From contig NC_081412.1 in assembly GCF_030272615.1 (NCBI RefSeq), forward strand, positions 480,119,157 to 480,181,156: DNA of 62,000 nucleotides. Reading direction: 5' to 3'. The DNA is from Cryptomeria japonica (lineage: Eukaryota; Streptophyta; Pinopsida; Cupressales; Cupressaceae). A program made the translations under genes and the position numbers. This document shows, piece by piece, positions 38,426-50,729 of this stretch. How positions within the stretch are numbered: position 1 is the first letter of the stretch; every line of letters starts with the position of its first letter. The notes under the pieces are model-generated. The model was not told the origin of the DNA. It did not search any database and worked only from the letters and a program-made list of their open reading frames with translations.

Positions 38426-38746
38426 ACCCTTGTGGACAATAGATATGGCCTTAATGTTTGTGGTGTGGACTTATTGGATAAGATTAAAGTGGATCATTCT
38501 CTCATCAAATCTTCTTCTCTTACTATTCGAGTTTTTGATAATATGGCTAAACAATGTCTAGGTGTCATAACCTTGCATGTTAAGGTAGGTCCTATTATAT
38601 TACCTACACCCCTTCATGTTATGCTTGGTAATTTGACATATAACATTCTATTAGGGAGACCTTGGATTCATATCATGCAAGTTATCACCTCAACTTTGCA
38701 TAGGCAATCAAGTTCATTTATAACAATACGACATACACCTTATTAG
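38426..38746 (+). pseudogene. Element B retropepsin-like domain
   Basis: The same frame continues after a TGA with LVDNRYGLNVCGVDLLDKI, corresponding to the LVDNGS-LNV active-site region of plant Ty3 proteases, here with the glycine of DNG replaced by Arg. Then follow VGPIILPTPLHVM and YNILLGRPWIHIM, the standard flap and C-terminal strand. A frameshift near 38720 (before YTLLADTKL) ends it. The substitution next to the catalytic aspartate suggests it is inactive, or that the lineage uses the fold for binding. Confidence 0.75.
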
Positions 38747-39658
38747 CTGATACCAAACTTTAAGAAGCATTAAAATATGGATCTTCTTGTTCAACTATTT
38801 CCCATTCTTCTTCCAATCATTCTACTTCTTCAAATACATATATTTCCTTTAATGATGTTGTTCCTTCTAGTACTCTTGATCCTTCTACTCAACTAGAATC
38901 TCCTCCCAAGGATATCTTTTCTTCTGAAGAAGTGCTCGTAAATGATGATTGGGGATCTCTAGACTTTACACCTACTTTTATAGGAGAATATAGGGTACCT
39001 TGGAAAGGATCTAAAACTGTGAGGGAGAAATCTAAGGAGGAATCCAAAGAGCAACCCACCTTGTCTAAACAATTAAGTAACCACTTTGTGGTTGTTTCTA
39101 ATTCAAATGATTCTTCAAATCCTTCCTCTAATTCATATAGCACTAAGACCTATGGGTTATCACCACCTCTTTTTGATTTGGCATCCCTTTATGGTCCTTG
39201 TTTTCATATTTTAGCTAAGAGTGGCTATGATGGCAATGGTTTTGGCACAAATGAATAAGGAATTAAAGTTCCTTTAGAACATGATACACATGAAGCTTCA
39301 TTTGGACTTGGATATAATCCTTCTAATCCCACCAAAGCATCTAAAAGACCATCTCTCGATGTGAATGCTATATATAGTAGTGATGATAAACTCACCTCGA
39401 TTAAATCATCTTTGACTTCTTTTAAGACTCATCCCACTCATAAGGAAATCTTGGTGATGAACAAATCTCTTTATGAATCTCCTCAAGAGATTTATAATCC
39501 CCCTTATGAGTCTTTATCTTCTACTCATTCTTAAATCCCTTCTTCTATGAATAAGGCTCTAATGAATTATACTTATCCCTCTCCTAAGATTTCTTGTGTG
39601 CAAGAGAAGTATGACTTAGTGGCATATTCTTCTCCTATAAACTTTTCTCTTTCTTAAG
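38747..39658 (+). pseudogene. Element B C-terminal region with G-patch
   Basis: In the +1 frame the text continues with S/T-rich sequence, the A/B-shared motif NDDWGSLDFTPTF (38941-38980), a K/E-rich stretch and a G-patch-like segment, ILAKSGYDGNGFGTNE (39210-39255), followed after one stop by GIKVPLE and FGLGYNP. The order protease-like domain then G-patch is known from plant Ty3 relics; G-patches bind RNA or helicases. A further stop lies at 39532 and the frame ends at 39656. Confidence 0.7.
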
Positions 39659-41202
39659 AATGTTTAACATTCATCATATTGTACATCTTTTTAATCTCAC
39701 TTATAGTAGAGCATTTAACATGTCATATTCAAATACCTCATTCAACCTATCATGTCTTTAAATAGCATTAATGGCTATTATGTTGCTCAGCATTATGTGA
39801 CATTAGTAGCTCACTTATTGGGGGCTCATTGTCATTCATGATGGTACAATTTCACGTGAAATCATAATTTTGGAAGAAACATAATAGCCTATTTCTATCT
39901 CATATCTTATCCCTATATATGGGGGGCAAGAGTGATTTCAAACATCTCTCCTTCTTAAGATTAAAATTTCCCCTTTGTGAAGTAGTCTCTTCTATAAGGG
40001 CTTCTTATTGATTGTAAAGGTGTATTCATATTTGAATCCCTTCTCTCATATTGGAACACGCATCTCTAATGGGGATCCTAAGTACATATCCTTAATTGTG
40101 ACCTCCTCCTTGGTGTTGGAAGACACTGATCATTCATCAATTCATTTTCTTCATTGAGTAGTATCTTTTATATTAAACCATTCTACTATGTGCATGTGCA
40201 TATCCCTGATGAGGATCTCTTGCCTTCTTTAGAAGAGTGTTGTTATAAATAATCTCTCTTTGATCTCATCTCAATCCTTTGATTTTTTCAAAACTCTTGC
40301 ATTAATTCATTCTAGAAGATGTTATATTTGTCAATGATAACTCCTCTTGAAGGTAGATGTCATTTTGAACAAATATCTCTTCTTCTCCAAGGATCTCGTT
40401 TACATTTATATAGAAAGATATCTCTTTTCAACTATCTTATCCTTGATTGAAGAGTATTCCCTCTCTTGCTTGGGTTTATGACATTGTTGCAGATATCTTC
40501 TTGGTGTCAAAGGTAGGTATCCTTGTTCTACTTGCACACACATGCACAAGGTTGAGTAGAACCAACAGTTTTCTCACTCTCCTCCCTTACATGGATCATC
40601 CAGACAGACTCTGGAGGCTAGTTTTCCATGTTGTTCTCTCCATGGATCACCTAGTTTTAGGGGCGAGATGTCCATGGTTCCTTTTCTCTTCTCATGGATC
40701 ACCAAAGTGTGTATTCATGATTTCTATCTCTTCTTCCTTCTCTTTGCATTTGTTTCCATTTAAATATTTCATCTTGTGTTAGAGAGCTCTCAAATCCTCA
40801 CACTCTTTGTTGTGTTGGAATTGAGGCTTAGTTCTCTTTCTTACCAAATGATTCTCCAGTGGTTTTTGATCTTGTATCAAATCTCCTTGTGAGCATTTGT
40901 CATCAATCTTCTTTCACAATTCGATGTGGTAAACATGACACCCTGTTTCAACTCACTAAAATTAGCAAGTCGAAACAAGGGGGGCATATAGCTACCCTCA
41001 AATTTTCATCACCTTCCTTAGTAAGCATTTAGGTGATTTTGTGATTTTATCTAACATGTGTTTTTGTAGGGTGCAGATCCTAACTGTGTACTACAGATAC
41101 CGTTGGGGGCTTCATCCGACAACGTGTGGATATATCCTTTTTCATGAATGTTTACTTTTTTGTACATTATCTTGCATATGGATGTAGTTTCGTATGACCG
41201 CT
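39659..41202 (+). other. Element B 3' non-coding region
   Basis: No coding frame is supported over 1.5 kb. It is T/C-rich with repeated phrases such as CTCTTCTCATGGATCACC and CATGGATCA at 40590-40700. Several phrases match element A's 3' region in reverse complement. Confidence 0.6.
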
Positions 41203-41214
41203 AAAGTGGGGGCT
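41203..41214 (+). promoter_or_regulatory. Polypurine tract of element B
   Basis: AAAGTGGGGGCT followed by AAA and the 3' LTR start. It is identical to the tract of element A. Confidence 0.85.
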
Positions 41215-41217
41215 AAA

Positions 41218-42453
41218 TATAGTGTCATAAATTGTACACCCTTGCTAGGGTGGTACAATTTCACACTTAGGTTAGCACCCGCCTTAGTGTGTTTGCATCT
41301 TGCATTGTAATTTCTCTTTAAGCATTTAATTAATTAATTTAATTTAATCTAAAGTCCTATTTCATCACTTCATACATCATAAAATTGGGCCCTTTACCCT
41401 AAGTGTGCCCCTTTTTATTTTATTCCTCCAATAAATTATTTAATCATAAACCCTAATTATGTCCTATTTCGACCTTTAAGGCTCGATTTCGCATATCAAA
41501 AAACCTCAAAATCAACTATAACTTTGGGATTCACTCTAATATCATCATATCTAACAGCCTTGAAAATTTGGTGAAAATTTGGTTGAACCATATGCGTTCC
41601 CGCCACGGTCCTCGACTTTTTTCTTGAAATTTCGGGAGCACAATTCTATGATATTGTAATGCTTAACCCCAAAAGATTGGTAGGAAATTCAATTCCCAAG
41701 TCAGAATAAAGGCAAAATTAAGTCAAAATTAAGATCTAGGGTCTCATACATAAGAGCTCTCTTTCTTCATTTGAAGGCAACTAAGATCTATCTAATCTAA
41801 AGGAGTTTTGAGCAAAGCAAGCATAAAGAGCCTTCTATGTAGTGAAAAAGAAGTCTATGTGGAGTCTTCAACAACATTCAAAAATATTCAACAACATTTT
41901 ATCAAGCATTCATCATCAATTAGGAGCCTTGAAGACAATCAAGAGCGATAGGAGATCTTGTGGCAATATCTCTCCCTTGGGGATTGGTATGATTTCATGT
42001 TATTTTCATGTCTTTGTATGAGATTCTTTAAATCAACTTGCATATTTACATTCATGCTTTAGATCACTTTGCATCATTGATTTAGAGAATTTACTTTGTC
42101 AATTACAAGCATTTAGGGTTTACTCTTTAGGGTTGCTCTAGATTGTTTACTTTCATTTTAGGATCTTGCATACACACAAGGTTCCAACACACAAGGTTCC
42201 AACACACACATTTTCAGTACATGATTGGCTATTTGTGAAGGTGGAAATCACCAACACAGGGGTTTGACTCAGGAAACACCCCATATGGCCACCCAAACCT
42301 TTCCTTTTCAGTTGCAGGTGTAGAAATAGGTACCCGGAGACACTTTTAGCTTAGCAAAAGACACAAGAACCACCCAGAATCATCAGATCTGCCCTAATCT
42401 GCCTGTGACAAGGGTGTGGCACCTTGGTCTTGCCCAGGATAGTGGCATGGTGC
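41218..42453 (+). repeat. Element B 3' LTR, truncated
   Basis: It matches the 5' LTR until GTGGCATGGTGC (about 42453), then changes abruptly to unrelated sequence. About 430 bp of the LTR's 3' end is missing, so a deletion or later insertion removed it. Confidence 0.85.
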
Positions 42454-43474
42454 AGGGATAAATTTAGGAAACCACCCCCTGAGAAAAACTGTAAAATCCT
42501 AGCGAACCAGACATTATTTTTTGGGGGAAATTTTCATATTGATGGAAAAAAAAAAAAAATTGTATTGGCGATTTTTTCCTAGGGTACGAAAAATTACATA
42601 AAATTCTGGCAAATAATACCTTGTTCTGTGGGGAAAATATATATTGTAGGAGGTGAATATTTTTTGTTTAAAGGAAAAAAAATATAATTGTAAGCGCGAA
42701 AATTTTTAGTCCAAAGGAAAAATATTTAAGCGTATTGGCAATTTTTATCCACCGCTTGAAAATTATTTAATTTTTTTGGCTAATATTTTGTTATTTATGG
42801 AAAAATTTATATTTTATTGGCGATTTCATGATATCATTGCCATTAATAGATAGGACACATCACATCACATCAGTACATCACATTGAGTCCGGACTCTGCA
42901 TGATGTATCAAAAAGCGCGACCTCTTTGACACGTGAAGGGTGACACGCACCTAAAATCCATCAATGATTTTAAACCGTTTGATGATCGTAGATCAATGGC
43001 TGAAGTTTTATTTCAGCTCAATTTTTTGAAGTGAACACAGTTCACGAGAAAGTGTCCGGAATGGAATTGGATTCAATAAACATGTATCAAATGTCACGAT
43101 CGATAATGTTGGTCATTTAATATATGTCTAGTCACTAACTGCAATCCACTCTATCCCCACGACTTCCAATGTGGTACTTGCAAACTTGGTATTGGTTTAT
43201 ACCTGTTTCCAATTTTGCACACTAGTGCATTTATGGGAAATATTTGCAGAGATATACGAAAGATTTAAAAAAATTTAAAGGAATTAATACAGTTAGAGAC
43301 ATAATTATTACAATCAAGAGCTTCAACTATTTATATACGATCTCTTCTTCTTTCATCTTCAATTAACCTTTTCCATTTGGTAGATAAATCATCGGAGCTC
43401 ATGATATTTAAATTTTTCCTCTAGTTTAGGTCTATAGGCTCATGTTGTTTAATTTGGTAATCTGATTTGTTAAG
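42454..43474. other. Anonymous sequence
   Basis: It contains phrases such as TATTGGCGATTT and GGAAAAAAAATAT repeated loosely at 42563-42830, then a less AT-rich part. I recognise no gene, and element C's missing 5' LTR is not evident. Confidence 0.4.
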
Positions 43475-44061
43475 ATGGACACTCCTATCCACTTGAGAAG
43501 CATTTCTATAGAGGACCAGAGGGTCTTTTTGGGCTCTGTTAAAGACCCAACCCTCCAATCAGTCTGCAAGGAGGTTGGGATGTTCACCAATGAGGCTGTG
43601 AGGATGGTGTTGGGCAAATAGTTTCTACATAATGGAAATAGATACCCTGTTACCGCGGATATTACATCCTGATTCTTGGCATCTCTTATGGACCTTGGAG
43701 GAGACAAGGTGGATATGTTGATGTTGTTAAGGAAGGTGTTTAAGGAAGACTTCCTTGGAGACGATGTTACTATTGTCGTCCTTATAGAAGTAGGGGTGGG
43801 GATCCCTTGGGTGAGTGAATTAACGAGGCTTCTCCTCCCTGAACAAACAGTGTCAGTGGCCAGGCAACCATTTCTTTTGAACTTGAATGCGGAGTAGTTA
43901 ACACATCATAGGAAATGGGTGCGGATTGGTAGGGACTTTCTTAGGAAATAGTTGCTCCTGGATGACTTTCCAAAATACAGTTGGCTTGAAGAATTCTCTT
44001 AACTTATGTTGTCTGAAGAATTCTACATAGAGGGAGGGCCAAATTCTTAGGTTAAACCATC
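43475..44061 (+). pseudogene. Decayed coding region, unknown protein
   Basis: One frame from an ATG at 43475 encodes MDTPIHLRSISIEDQRVFLG and remains coding-like for about 195 codons through some six stops (43619, 43670, 43895 and later). Composition is balanced, with hydrophobic and acidic residues spaced as in a folded protein (DLGGDKVDMLMLLRKVFKED). The local GC content is higher than in the flanks. I recognise no domain and cannot say whether it derives from a host gene or an element. Confidence 0.4.
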
Positions 44062-45333
44062 CACTACCTGTGCCCTAGCCCTGACCCCCTAGTAGTTTTT
44101 TTTTGGTTGTCCTCGTAACCTCAGAGGCTCAGTGGCTCACTCATTTTGGCTCTAAAGTTTTTGAGGGACTCAAGTCTCAGACATGTTAAAATTGTAAATT
44201 TTCGAAACATAAATATTAATGATAATTTTGCAAATTCCGATTCGTTTCAGTTTGCCTCTTATGGATATAAAAATGCTTTCTATTTCATTTTATTAATGAT
44301 AGTTTTGCAAATGCTTTTTATCTATGAGCTACGTTATTTCAATATTCTATTAAACAATGAAAATAAATTTAATACTGTGATCTTTTTTATGTAATGCTTC
44401 TTCCTCTATATTTAATATATTAAAAAAAAATCCAGTTCGTTCCATTAATTATTTGTACATTGATTATGATTGATTGAAATTTTATGAATATATAAAAAAA
44501 AGATGTTTATCTCACAAAAAACAAGTGAATTAAAAGTCCAACTTACTTGTTGTTGAAGTTTTGAACTAGTGCATGCATGGGTTGGTACATGCTATGACTT
44601 ATAGTTAAGATTTTGTCATTATGAAAAAATTTGAGACATTTATGAACGGTAGATGGGATCGCTTTCATGGAAGAGAACCAAGGATGTGAATATATTATTA
44701 GAACAGTTTCAAAAAATAGAATTGAGAAGCAGTTATATTTTATCATTTATATGTATCAATATACAATGTGGTAATTGGTCCCATTTGTTTTGTATCAAAC
44801 AAATTAAAGTAATTAATTACTTTACAAAACACCCAATGAATTAGGTATTTTACGAAGAAAGGCACGTCCACTTATTTGGTCCTATCACCCATTTGATCTT
44901 ATAATCTATCTTTGTAATAGAAAAAAAAGACTATTTAATATACTTTTGATATGATAATCGACAATTTACCCTCTTTTTTAGTCCCTTTGGTGGGCTTGTT
45001 TTTTCTAGCAATTACAATGTTTTTTCTTTTTTTCTATATTCAAAATGACAAAATTTAATGAATCTGATCAATATATATATATATATATACATTGGAACGA
45101 ATCGTGAGAGTATGTATTTGATCTTTGCAGTGCTATAGAGTGGGCCATTAGGTGTTTCAATAGTCTCACTAGGATCAAAGGTAATGCATATTGCATAGGT
45201 CCTTAGGAGGTGTAGTTTTATCAATAAGATTCACCACATTATTAGACTCAAGGCCAAGGTCATTAGAAGAAAATTCAAGATTCTCATACTCAATTAGAGA
45301 ACAGAATTAGACTCAGTTAGATCAACAACTTAG
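44062..45333. other. Anonymous AT-rich DNA
   Basis: Short AT-rich ORFs only and a (TA)n run at 45072-45090. No gene or element boundary supported. Confidence 0.45.
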
Positions 45334-46510
45334 GGTGGATTTTGGCCCGAATGTGGGAAGTAAACACATTTGTGAGAACTTCGCCCAGAATTGAATGTTT
45401 TATATTTAATTAAATATAATTAAGTCTATAAAGATCTATTGCAGGCAGAAGTTCAAAATAATTAAACAGACTTAAAAAATAGTTCAAAAAAAGTGACTCG
45501 AGTGTGGTGACATACCCGAAAAATGACAAAATTCATGGGACCCACGATAACTGACAACATATACCATCGTTTGTTGGATGAGAACAAATCAACAACTTAA
45601 GGTGGATTTTGGCCCGAATGTGGGAAGTAAACACATTTGTGAGAAATTACCCCTGAATTGATGTGAGAAATTACCCCTGAATTGAACATTTTACATTTAA
45701 TTAAATATAATTAAGTCTATAAAGCTCTATTTCGAGTGGAAGTTGAAAATGATTAAACAGACTTTTAAAAAAGTCCAGATAAGTGACTCGAGTGTGGTGA
45801 CGTGCCTGAAAAATGGTAAAAGCCATGGGACCCACGACAACTGACAACAGATACCATCGTCCATTGGATGAGCACAGATCAACGACTTAGGGTGGATTTC
45901 AGCCCGAATGTGGGAAGTAAACACATTTGTGAGAACTTCACCTGGAATTGAACGTTTTATATTTAATCAAATATAATTAAGTCTATAAAGCTCTATTTCA
46001 GGCAGAAATTGAAGGATTAAAAAGACTTAAAAAACAGTTCAGAAAAGTGACTCGAGTGTGGTGACTTGCCCGAAAAATCGCAAAAGTCATGGGACCTACG
46101 ACAACTGATAACATATAAATCGTTTGTTGGATGAGCACAGATAAATGACTTTGGGTGGATTTCAGCCCGAATGTGGGAAGTGAACACATTTGTGAGAACT
46201 TCGCCTAGAATTGAATGTTTTACATTTAATTAAATATAATTAAGTCGATAAAGCTCTATTTCGAGCAGAAGTTGAAGGATTAAAAAGACTTATAAAACAG
46301 ACTAGAAAAGTGACTTGAGTGTGGTGTCATGCCCGAAAAATGGCAGAAGTCATGGGACCCACGACAATTGACAACAAATACCATCGTCCATTGGATGAGC
46401 ACAGATCAATAGCTTAGGGTTGATTTCGGCCCGCCCGAATGTGGGAAGTGAACACATTTGTGAGAACTTCGCCCGAAATTGAACATTTTACATTTAATGT
46501 CCTCATAATT
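45334..46510. repeat. ~265-bp tandem repeat, four and a half units
   Basis: The landmark GGTGGATTT-GCCCGAATGTGGG recurs at 45334, 45601, 45891, 46154 and, with one change, 46418, giving periods of 267, 290, 263 and 264 bp. Units also share ACACATTTGTGAGAACTTC, AATTAAGTCTATAAAG, GTGACTCGAGTGTGGTG and ATGGGACCCACGACAACTGA. The second unit carries a small internal duplication. The array ends ~400 bp before a large decayed gene and could be its old promoter region or a subterminal array of a transposon; no sequence evidence decides. Confidence 0.9.
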
Positions 46511-46903
46511 TAGACTGACGCAATGAATGTTTTGTCCTTCGACGATGAATAGATATTAATAATAATTAATAAAATTACAACAGGCTTCTAGATATTTTGC
46601 CCTTTAGGTATTACTTTTGTTCTTTTCAGTGTTTTCAAAATAAGTGACTCATAAACCATAATCGTATTTCATTTCATGGACAAACTAGTAAATCAAGGGA
46701 GATTCAGAAATGGCTACTAGATTGAGGAATACAAGTTGCAACAAAGATTGTCTATGCCAATCTAGTGAAATAGAAATTTCAGATAAAATCTAGAGCACCT
46801 ACATCCCGCCTTTTTTACTTTTTTTAATATTGCAGTTCAATTTGAGGGTTAGCATTTTTAGGCTTGTATCTAGAATTATTTTGAATTATCAATAATAATA
46901 GCG

Positions 46904-49900
46904 ATGGGGAAAATGGGAAGCAGTAGTCCAACAAGAAGCCAAGTGAAAAAAAAAATGTACCTAACCGAACTGGTTAAAACGCCAGGTTTCACTGATGAAT
47001 ACCATGATATTTATGACCCTACTATCCATGGTGAAAAGTGTATCATAGATATTAGATATGCATTATCTAGTAAGGTGGCAGATCCAACCAGGGTAAAATT
47101 TACTATTTTCAACACAATGTTAAAACAAAGAACAAATAAAATCGCATCGTGGGATGCTGGATTGGGAAACATGGTGTTACCTAAAGTATTCCCTTTCCTT
47201 GATTTTGTCATGGTCTGCACCGAAAATTATGATGAAGATAAAAAAGCAATTGTCAATAAAAATTCAAAAGAAGAAATTATATCCATAAACGTGGGAGAAT
47301 TTTCTCATTTGTTGAACCTAGGGTTTGAAGCACAAAACTCAAATGTCCACATTGACCTAGGAAAGCTAGTAGAGAATTATGAGAGTCTCAATCCAAGTCG
47401 CAAAGATTCATTTATCAGAGCTCTAATAATGTGTGGTACTCCGTTGGATCAAAATTATAAGCCTCCTTATGATTCTAACATTTTTGTTCCATGGGTTCGG
47501 GATGGTATTTCGTTGCTGACATTTTGCCTGGGATTGGGAAATGATAGGGAAGTGGGTGCTAGCCTTCTTGAAATGATTTTTAATATCCATTGTGTAACTC
47601 AGCCAGTAAGATATAATTTTGTTGAGCACGTTGTTCAATCCATGCAAAAATAATTACTAATGATCAAAAAAGGTTCCTGTAAGACATTTAGGTTCTCATC
47701 CTACTTGTGCTATCTCCTTATATCCAAGTATCGTACAATATTCGAGACCAACAGTATTCAAATTGTGAGCTATAAGATTGATGAGAAGACTTGGAACATA
47801 ACAAAGTGTCCAATATATGAATGGACACCAAAGATAAGGATGCATGATAACAAAAAGAACTACAACCATTTTGTAGACTTCTTTTTGGCACCAATGTATA
47901 ATAAAATTACAAGCACTCCAATGCCTAGATTGCCCGTGTCTTGTAGAGAGTGCATTAAACTCGGAAGTCAAATACAATTGGCTGACTGATTCTTCATGGA
48001 AGAATAAATTGTGTTAAGGTTTTACGGATCAGTAGTAAAACCATACAAACTTCCAATACATGTGGCAGAGAGGGTATTTGCATTGGAATATGTATGGCAG
48101 TTGGAGAGCACAAATAGGCACTTCCATGGTCAGCAAAAGAAGAGCATATTTCCTTCCTTGTCTTTCTCATGTGGAGGGTTCACATTTGAGAGAAAAGCAT
48201 TCAATGTGGCACATGATTTTTTGACAGTTTTTTAGCTTTGGTGATGAGGGTCTCTGGCAGTATGATCCAATCGGTGTAGTTCAAGAAAGTCTTAAGAAAA
48301 ATGGGAACTCTTCAGTGTTATGTCAACATGAAAGTAAACCATTGCTAGAAAAGCTTAAAAACATGGACTCCTGGGATGAGGTAAAAAGAGAGATGGAGAA
48401 AATTGCCACTAACAATAACATTTCAACAAAGGAAATGTCATCACAAATTATGGCATTGCACACACAGAGGACAAAAGAGGAGGGTCAGGGCATCCAAAAT
48501 AGGAGGTCCTACAATTTTTACCAAAAATATGTTAATCCATCTAACAAATCTATTCCCAAAACAATTCTGCAAGAATGTAAAGAAAGTTATTGGACTCAAA
48601 CCAAAATAAATGATTTTTGGACTATGCAGAAGAATCTCGGTGAACCAAAGACCAGTGCAGAATTTGAGTCCATCGACGAGGATGAAGAGTTTAGAAAATT
48701 GTGGAATATGGAGCATCCCACAACAGCATATGACATGAGTGAAAATGATAATGAGTATGAGGTTGAGCCCACTCCAACAACTACTACAGTCCCTAAAATA
48801 TTAGGTGGAGTCAATGAGACCATGAAGAAAAATATAGGAAAGGGGCAAACATTGTGGAAAAAATGAGTTTTGAAGGTGGTGGTATAGGTCCGAGAGGAGA
48901 AGGCATTTGGTATCCACTTGAGGTACAACTTCCATCAAATTCAAAATCAAAAGCTCCTATTAAACCATTCATTGGACTTGATTCTTCATATCCATCATGA
49001 AAAGGTACTACTCATTACCCTCAAGGTCCACCTGCATTTGTTTCAGGTTCAAATCCGAAACCACCACCACATCATGGTATTCCCATTGGTGGTGAATTAA
49101 GTGCCACTGCTATTGGTGGGGAATCTGGGGATAGTATTCCTATTAGTGTTCAGTCAAGTGCCACTGCAATTGGTGGGGTTGTCATGGGTACTACTACTGA
49201 TACTAGTTGTCTTGGTGTTGGACAAGGGCAACAACAAAATATCTCTCGCAAGAGGCCACTAGTGGTAGATACTCATACTATTCAGAATCATATATCAAGT
49301 GCCACTGACACTACAAATCTATCATTTGCAGCTTCAAATCAGACCCCTCAAAAGATTATAAAAACTACATATAAATGTGACAGTGGGATAGGATCAGGAA
49401 TGGTTGTTGGTAATCCTGGTAATGTATTAGTTAAAACCCTAGGTGTAGGTGGAACTAGAGCCTCTACTATTCCTATTTCACCTTTCAAACATTCAATTGC
49501 TTTAGCAAGCCTAGATTTTCAATTTCGTGATTACTATGAAAAATTTGAACACACAACAAATGCAAATAAAGAAAAAAAGAGAGCATTTCATAGGGTTGCC
49601 CTGATTGAAGTTTTAGATGAACAACCTGCAAGGAATAGGGTATTTCCAACATATGACCCACATAAAGATATGATGGAGTTCATGGTTGTTATGCCCACAA
49701 CTAAATAAAAAAATCCACCACATAGTCAGATAGATCCCTTTGAATTTCAAGTTAGCACCCTCAAAATGGATTTTTCCAAAGTACATAATGTGGACAAAAT
49801 TAGTGTGTCAAAAAGGACTAACGAAGTGGTCTACACTTGACTGCTAAAGGTGGAGAGAGAAAAAAATAAACCAAAGAAACAAATATAAAAGTTACAGGTA

Positions 49901-50729
49901 GACCTGGCAAATGAAAAATCAAAGAGGAAAGTAGCAAATAACAAGTGCAATGATCTACAGAAAAGGATAAAAAATTAGGGCTCTATAGTAGAAATTGCAG
50001 AGCAAGAAAATATGGATGCAAAATTGAAGGACTTGAGAGAAAAATTGGCTAAAAGCAGTAAAAAATTGATGAGGAAAGAGGAAGTTATAAAAAATTATAC
50101 AAAAATTATGAGTTTGTTCTGTCAAAATAAGAAAAATATAGGACCTATTGGATCATGAGAAGGAAAAAGAAAAACATTTGGAAGAGGAAGTAGAGGAAGA
50201 AAGAAAAAAATGTGCACAAATGAAAGAAGACCTGCACAATGCAAATGATAAAATTAAAACTTTGGAGGATAGATTGAAAGATAATATGAAAAATACAATG
50301 AAGTATATACACGAAAAAATTTGGGGGCAAATAATGCAGAGGAGTGACAAGTTGTGTGAATGGTTTGAATTGAATGAATGTCTGAGATTAATTTATATGA
50401 AAATCAAAGGGCACATTGAGAAGAGCATACATGTTTATTCAAAAGAGGATATAGCAAAACAGATTTTGCAAGTAGTCTACAGTACCAGTGACAACTATTT
50501 GGCATCCAAGGGAATTAAGAGTCGCATTGATGCCACAGTTAAGACATCATCTATCCTTCAAAAATGCCAGAAACTAAGGGAAACATCAGAAGTTATGGAT
50601 AAATGTGGCAAAAAGATATTGAACTTGCAAGAAAATACAACTACTTTGATTAAACTTGGTTTGCCTAAGACTGTTGACCCATCAAATAAATTCATTGGAA
50701 AAGAAGCTTACAAAAAAACATGGAGATAA
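46904..50729 (+). pseudogene. Large decayed gene of unknown function (~1,270 codons)
   Basis: A single continuous gene can be followed in shifting frames. From the ATG at 46904 to 48235 the frame is constant with about four stops (47651, 47987 and others), then shifts in a T-run near 48225, again in an A-run near 48858, and again near 50150. The N-terminal ~440 residues look globular (MYLTELVKTPGFTDEYHDIY at the start). The middle is P/G/S/T rich with direct repeats of SATAIGG and IPI (49090-49180), and the last ~230 residues are charged, coiled-coil-like (EEEVEEERKKCAQMKEDL) followed by a helical C-terminus ending at 50729. No intron is needed. I recognise no domain. Few lesions for its length suggest recent loss. 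Confidence 0.55.

Larger units (their letters stand above)
34441..42453 (+). mobile_element. Element B: non-autonomous LTR retrotransposon with repeat protein, protease-like domain and G-patch
   Basis: The plus strand shows 5' LTR (34441-36109), tRNA-Trp PBS (36113-36132), one coding region (36452-39658), ~1.5 kb of non-coding sequence, PPT (41203-41214) and a 3' LTR (41218-42453) cut before its end. The two LTRs are about 94-95% identical by eye over the first 150 bp. No reverse transcriptase, RNase H or integrase is present. It shares PPT, PBS and protein motifs with element A. Its left boundary abuts the leader of element C. Confidence 0.85.

Noticed and set aside
40447-40782. Plus-strand 111-codon ORF
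   Set aside because: It lies in the 3' non-coding region of element B and contains repeated CATGGATCACC phrases; the counterpart in element A is not open.
45072-45090. (TA)n run as a TATA promoter
   Set aside because: It is a simple repeat without a gene nearby.
48441-48928. Minus-strand ORFs of 91 and 110 codons
   Set aside because: They are shadows of the decayed plus-strand gene at 46.9-50.7 kb.
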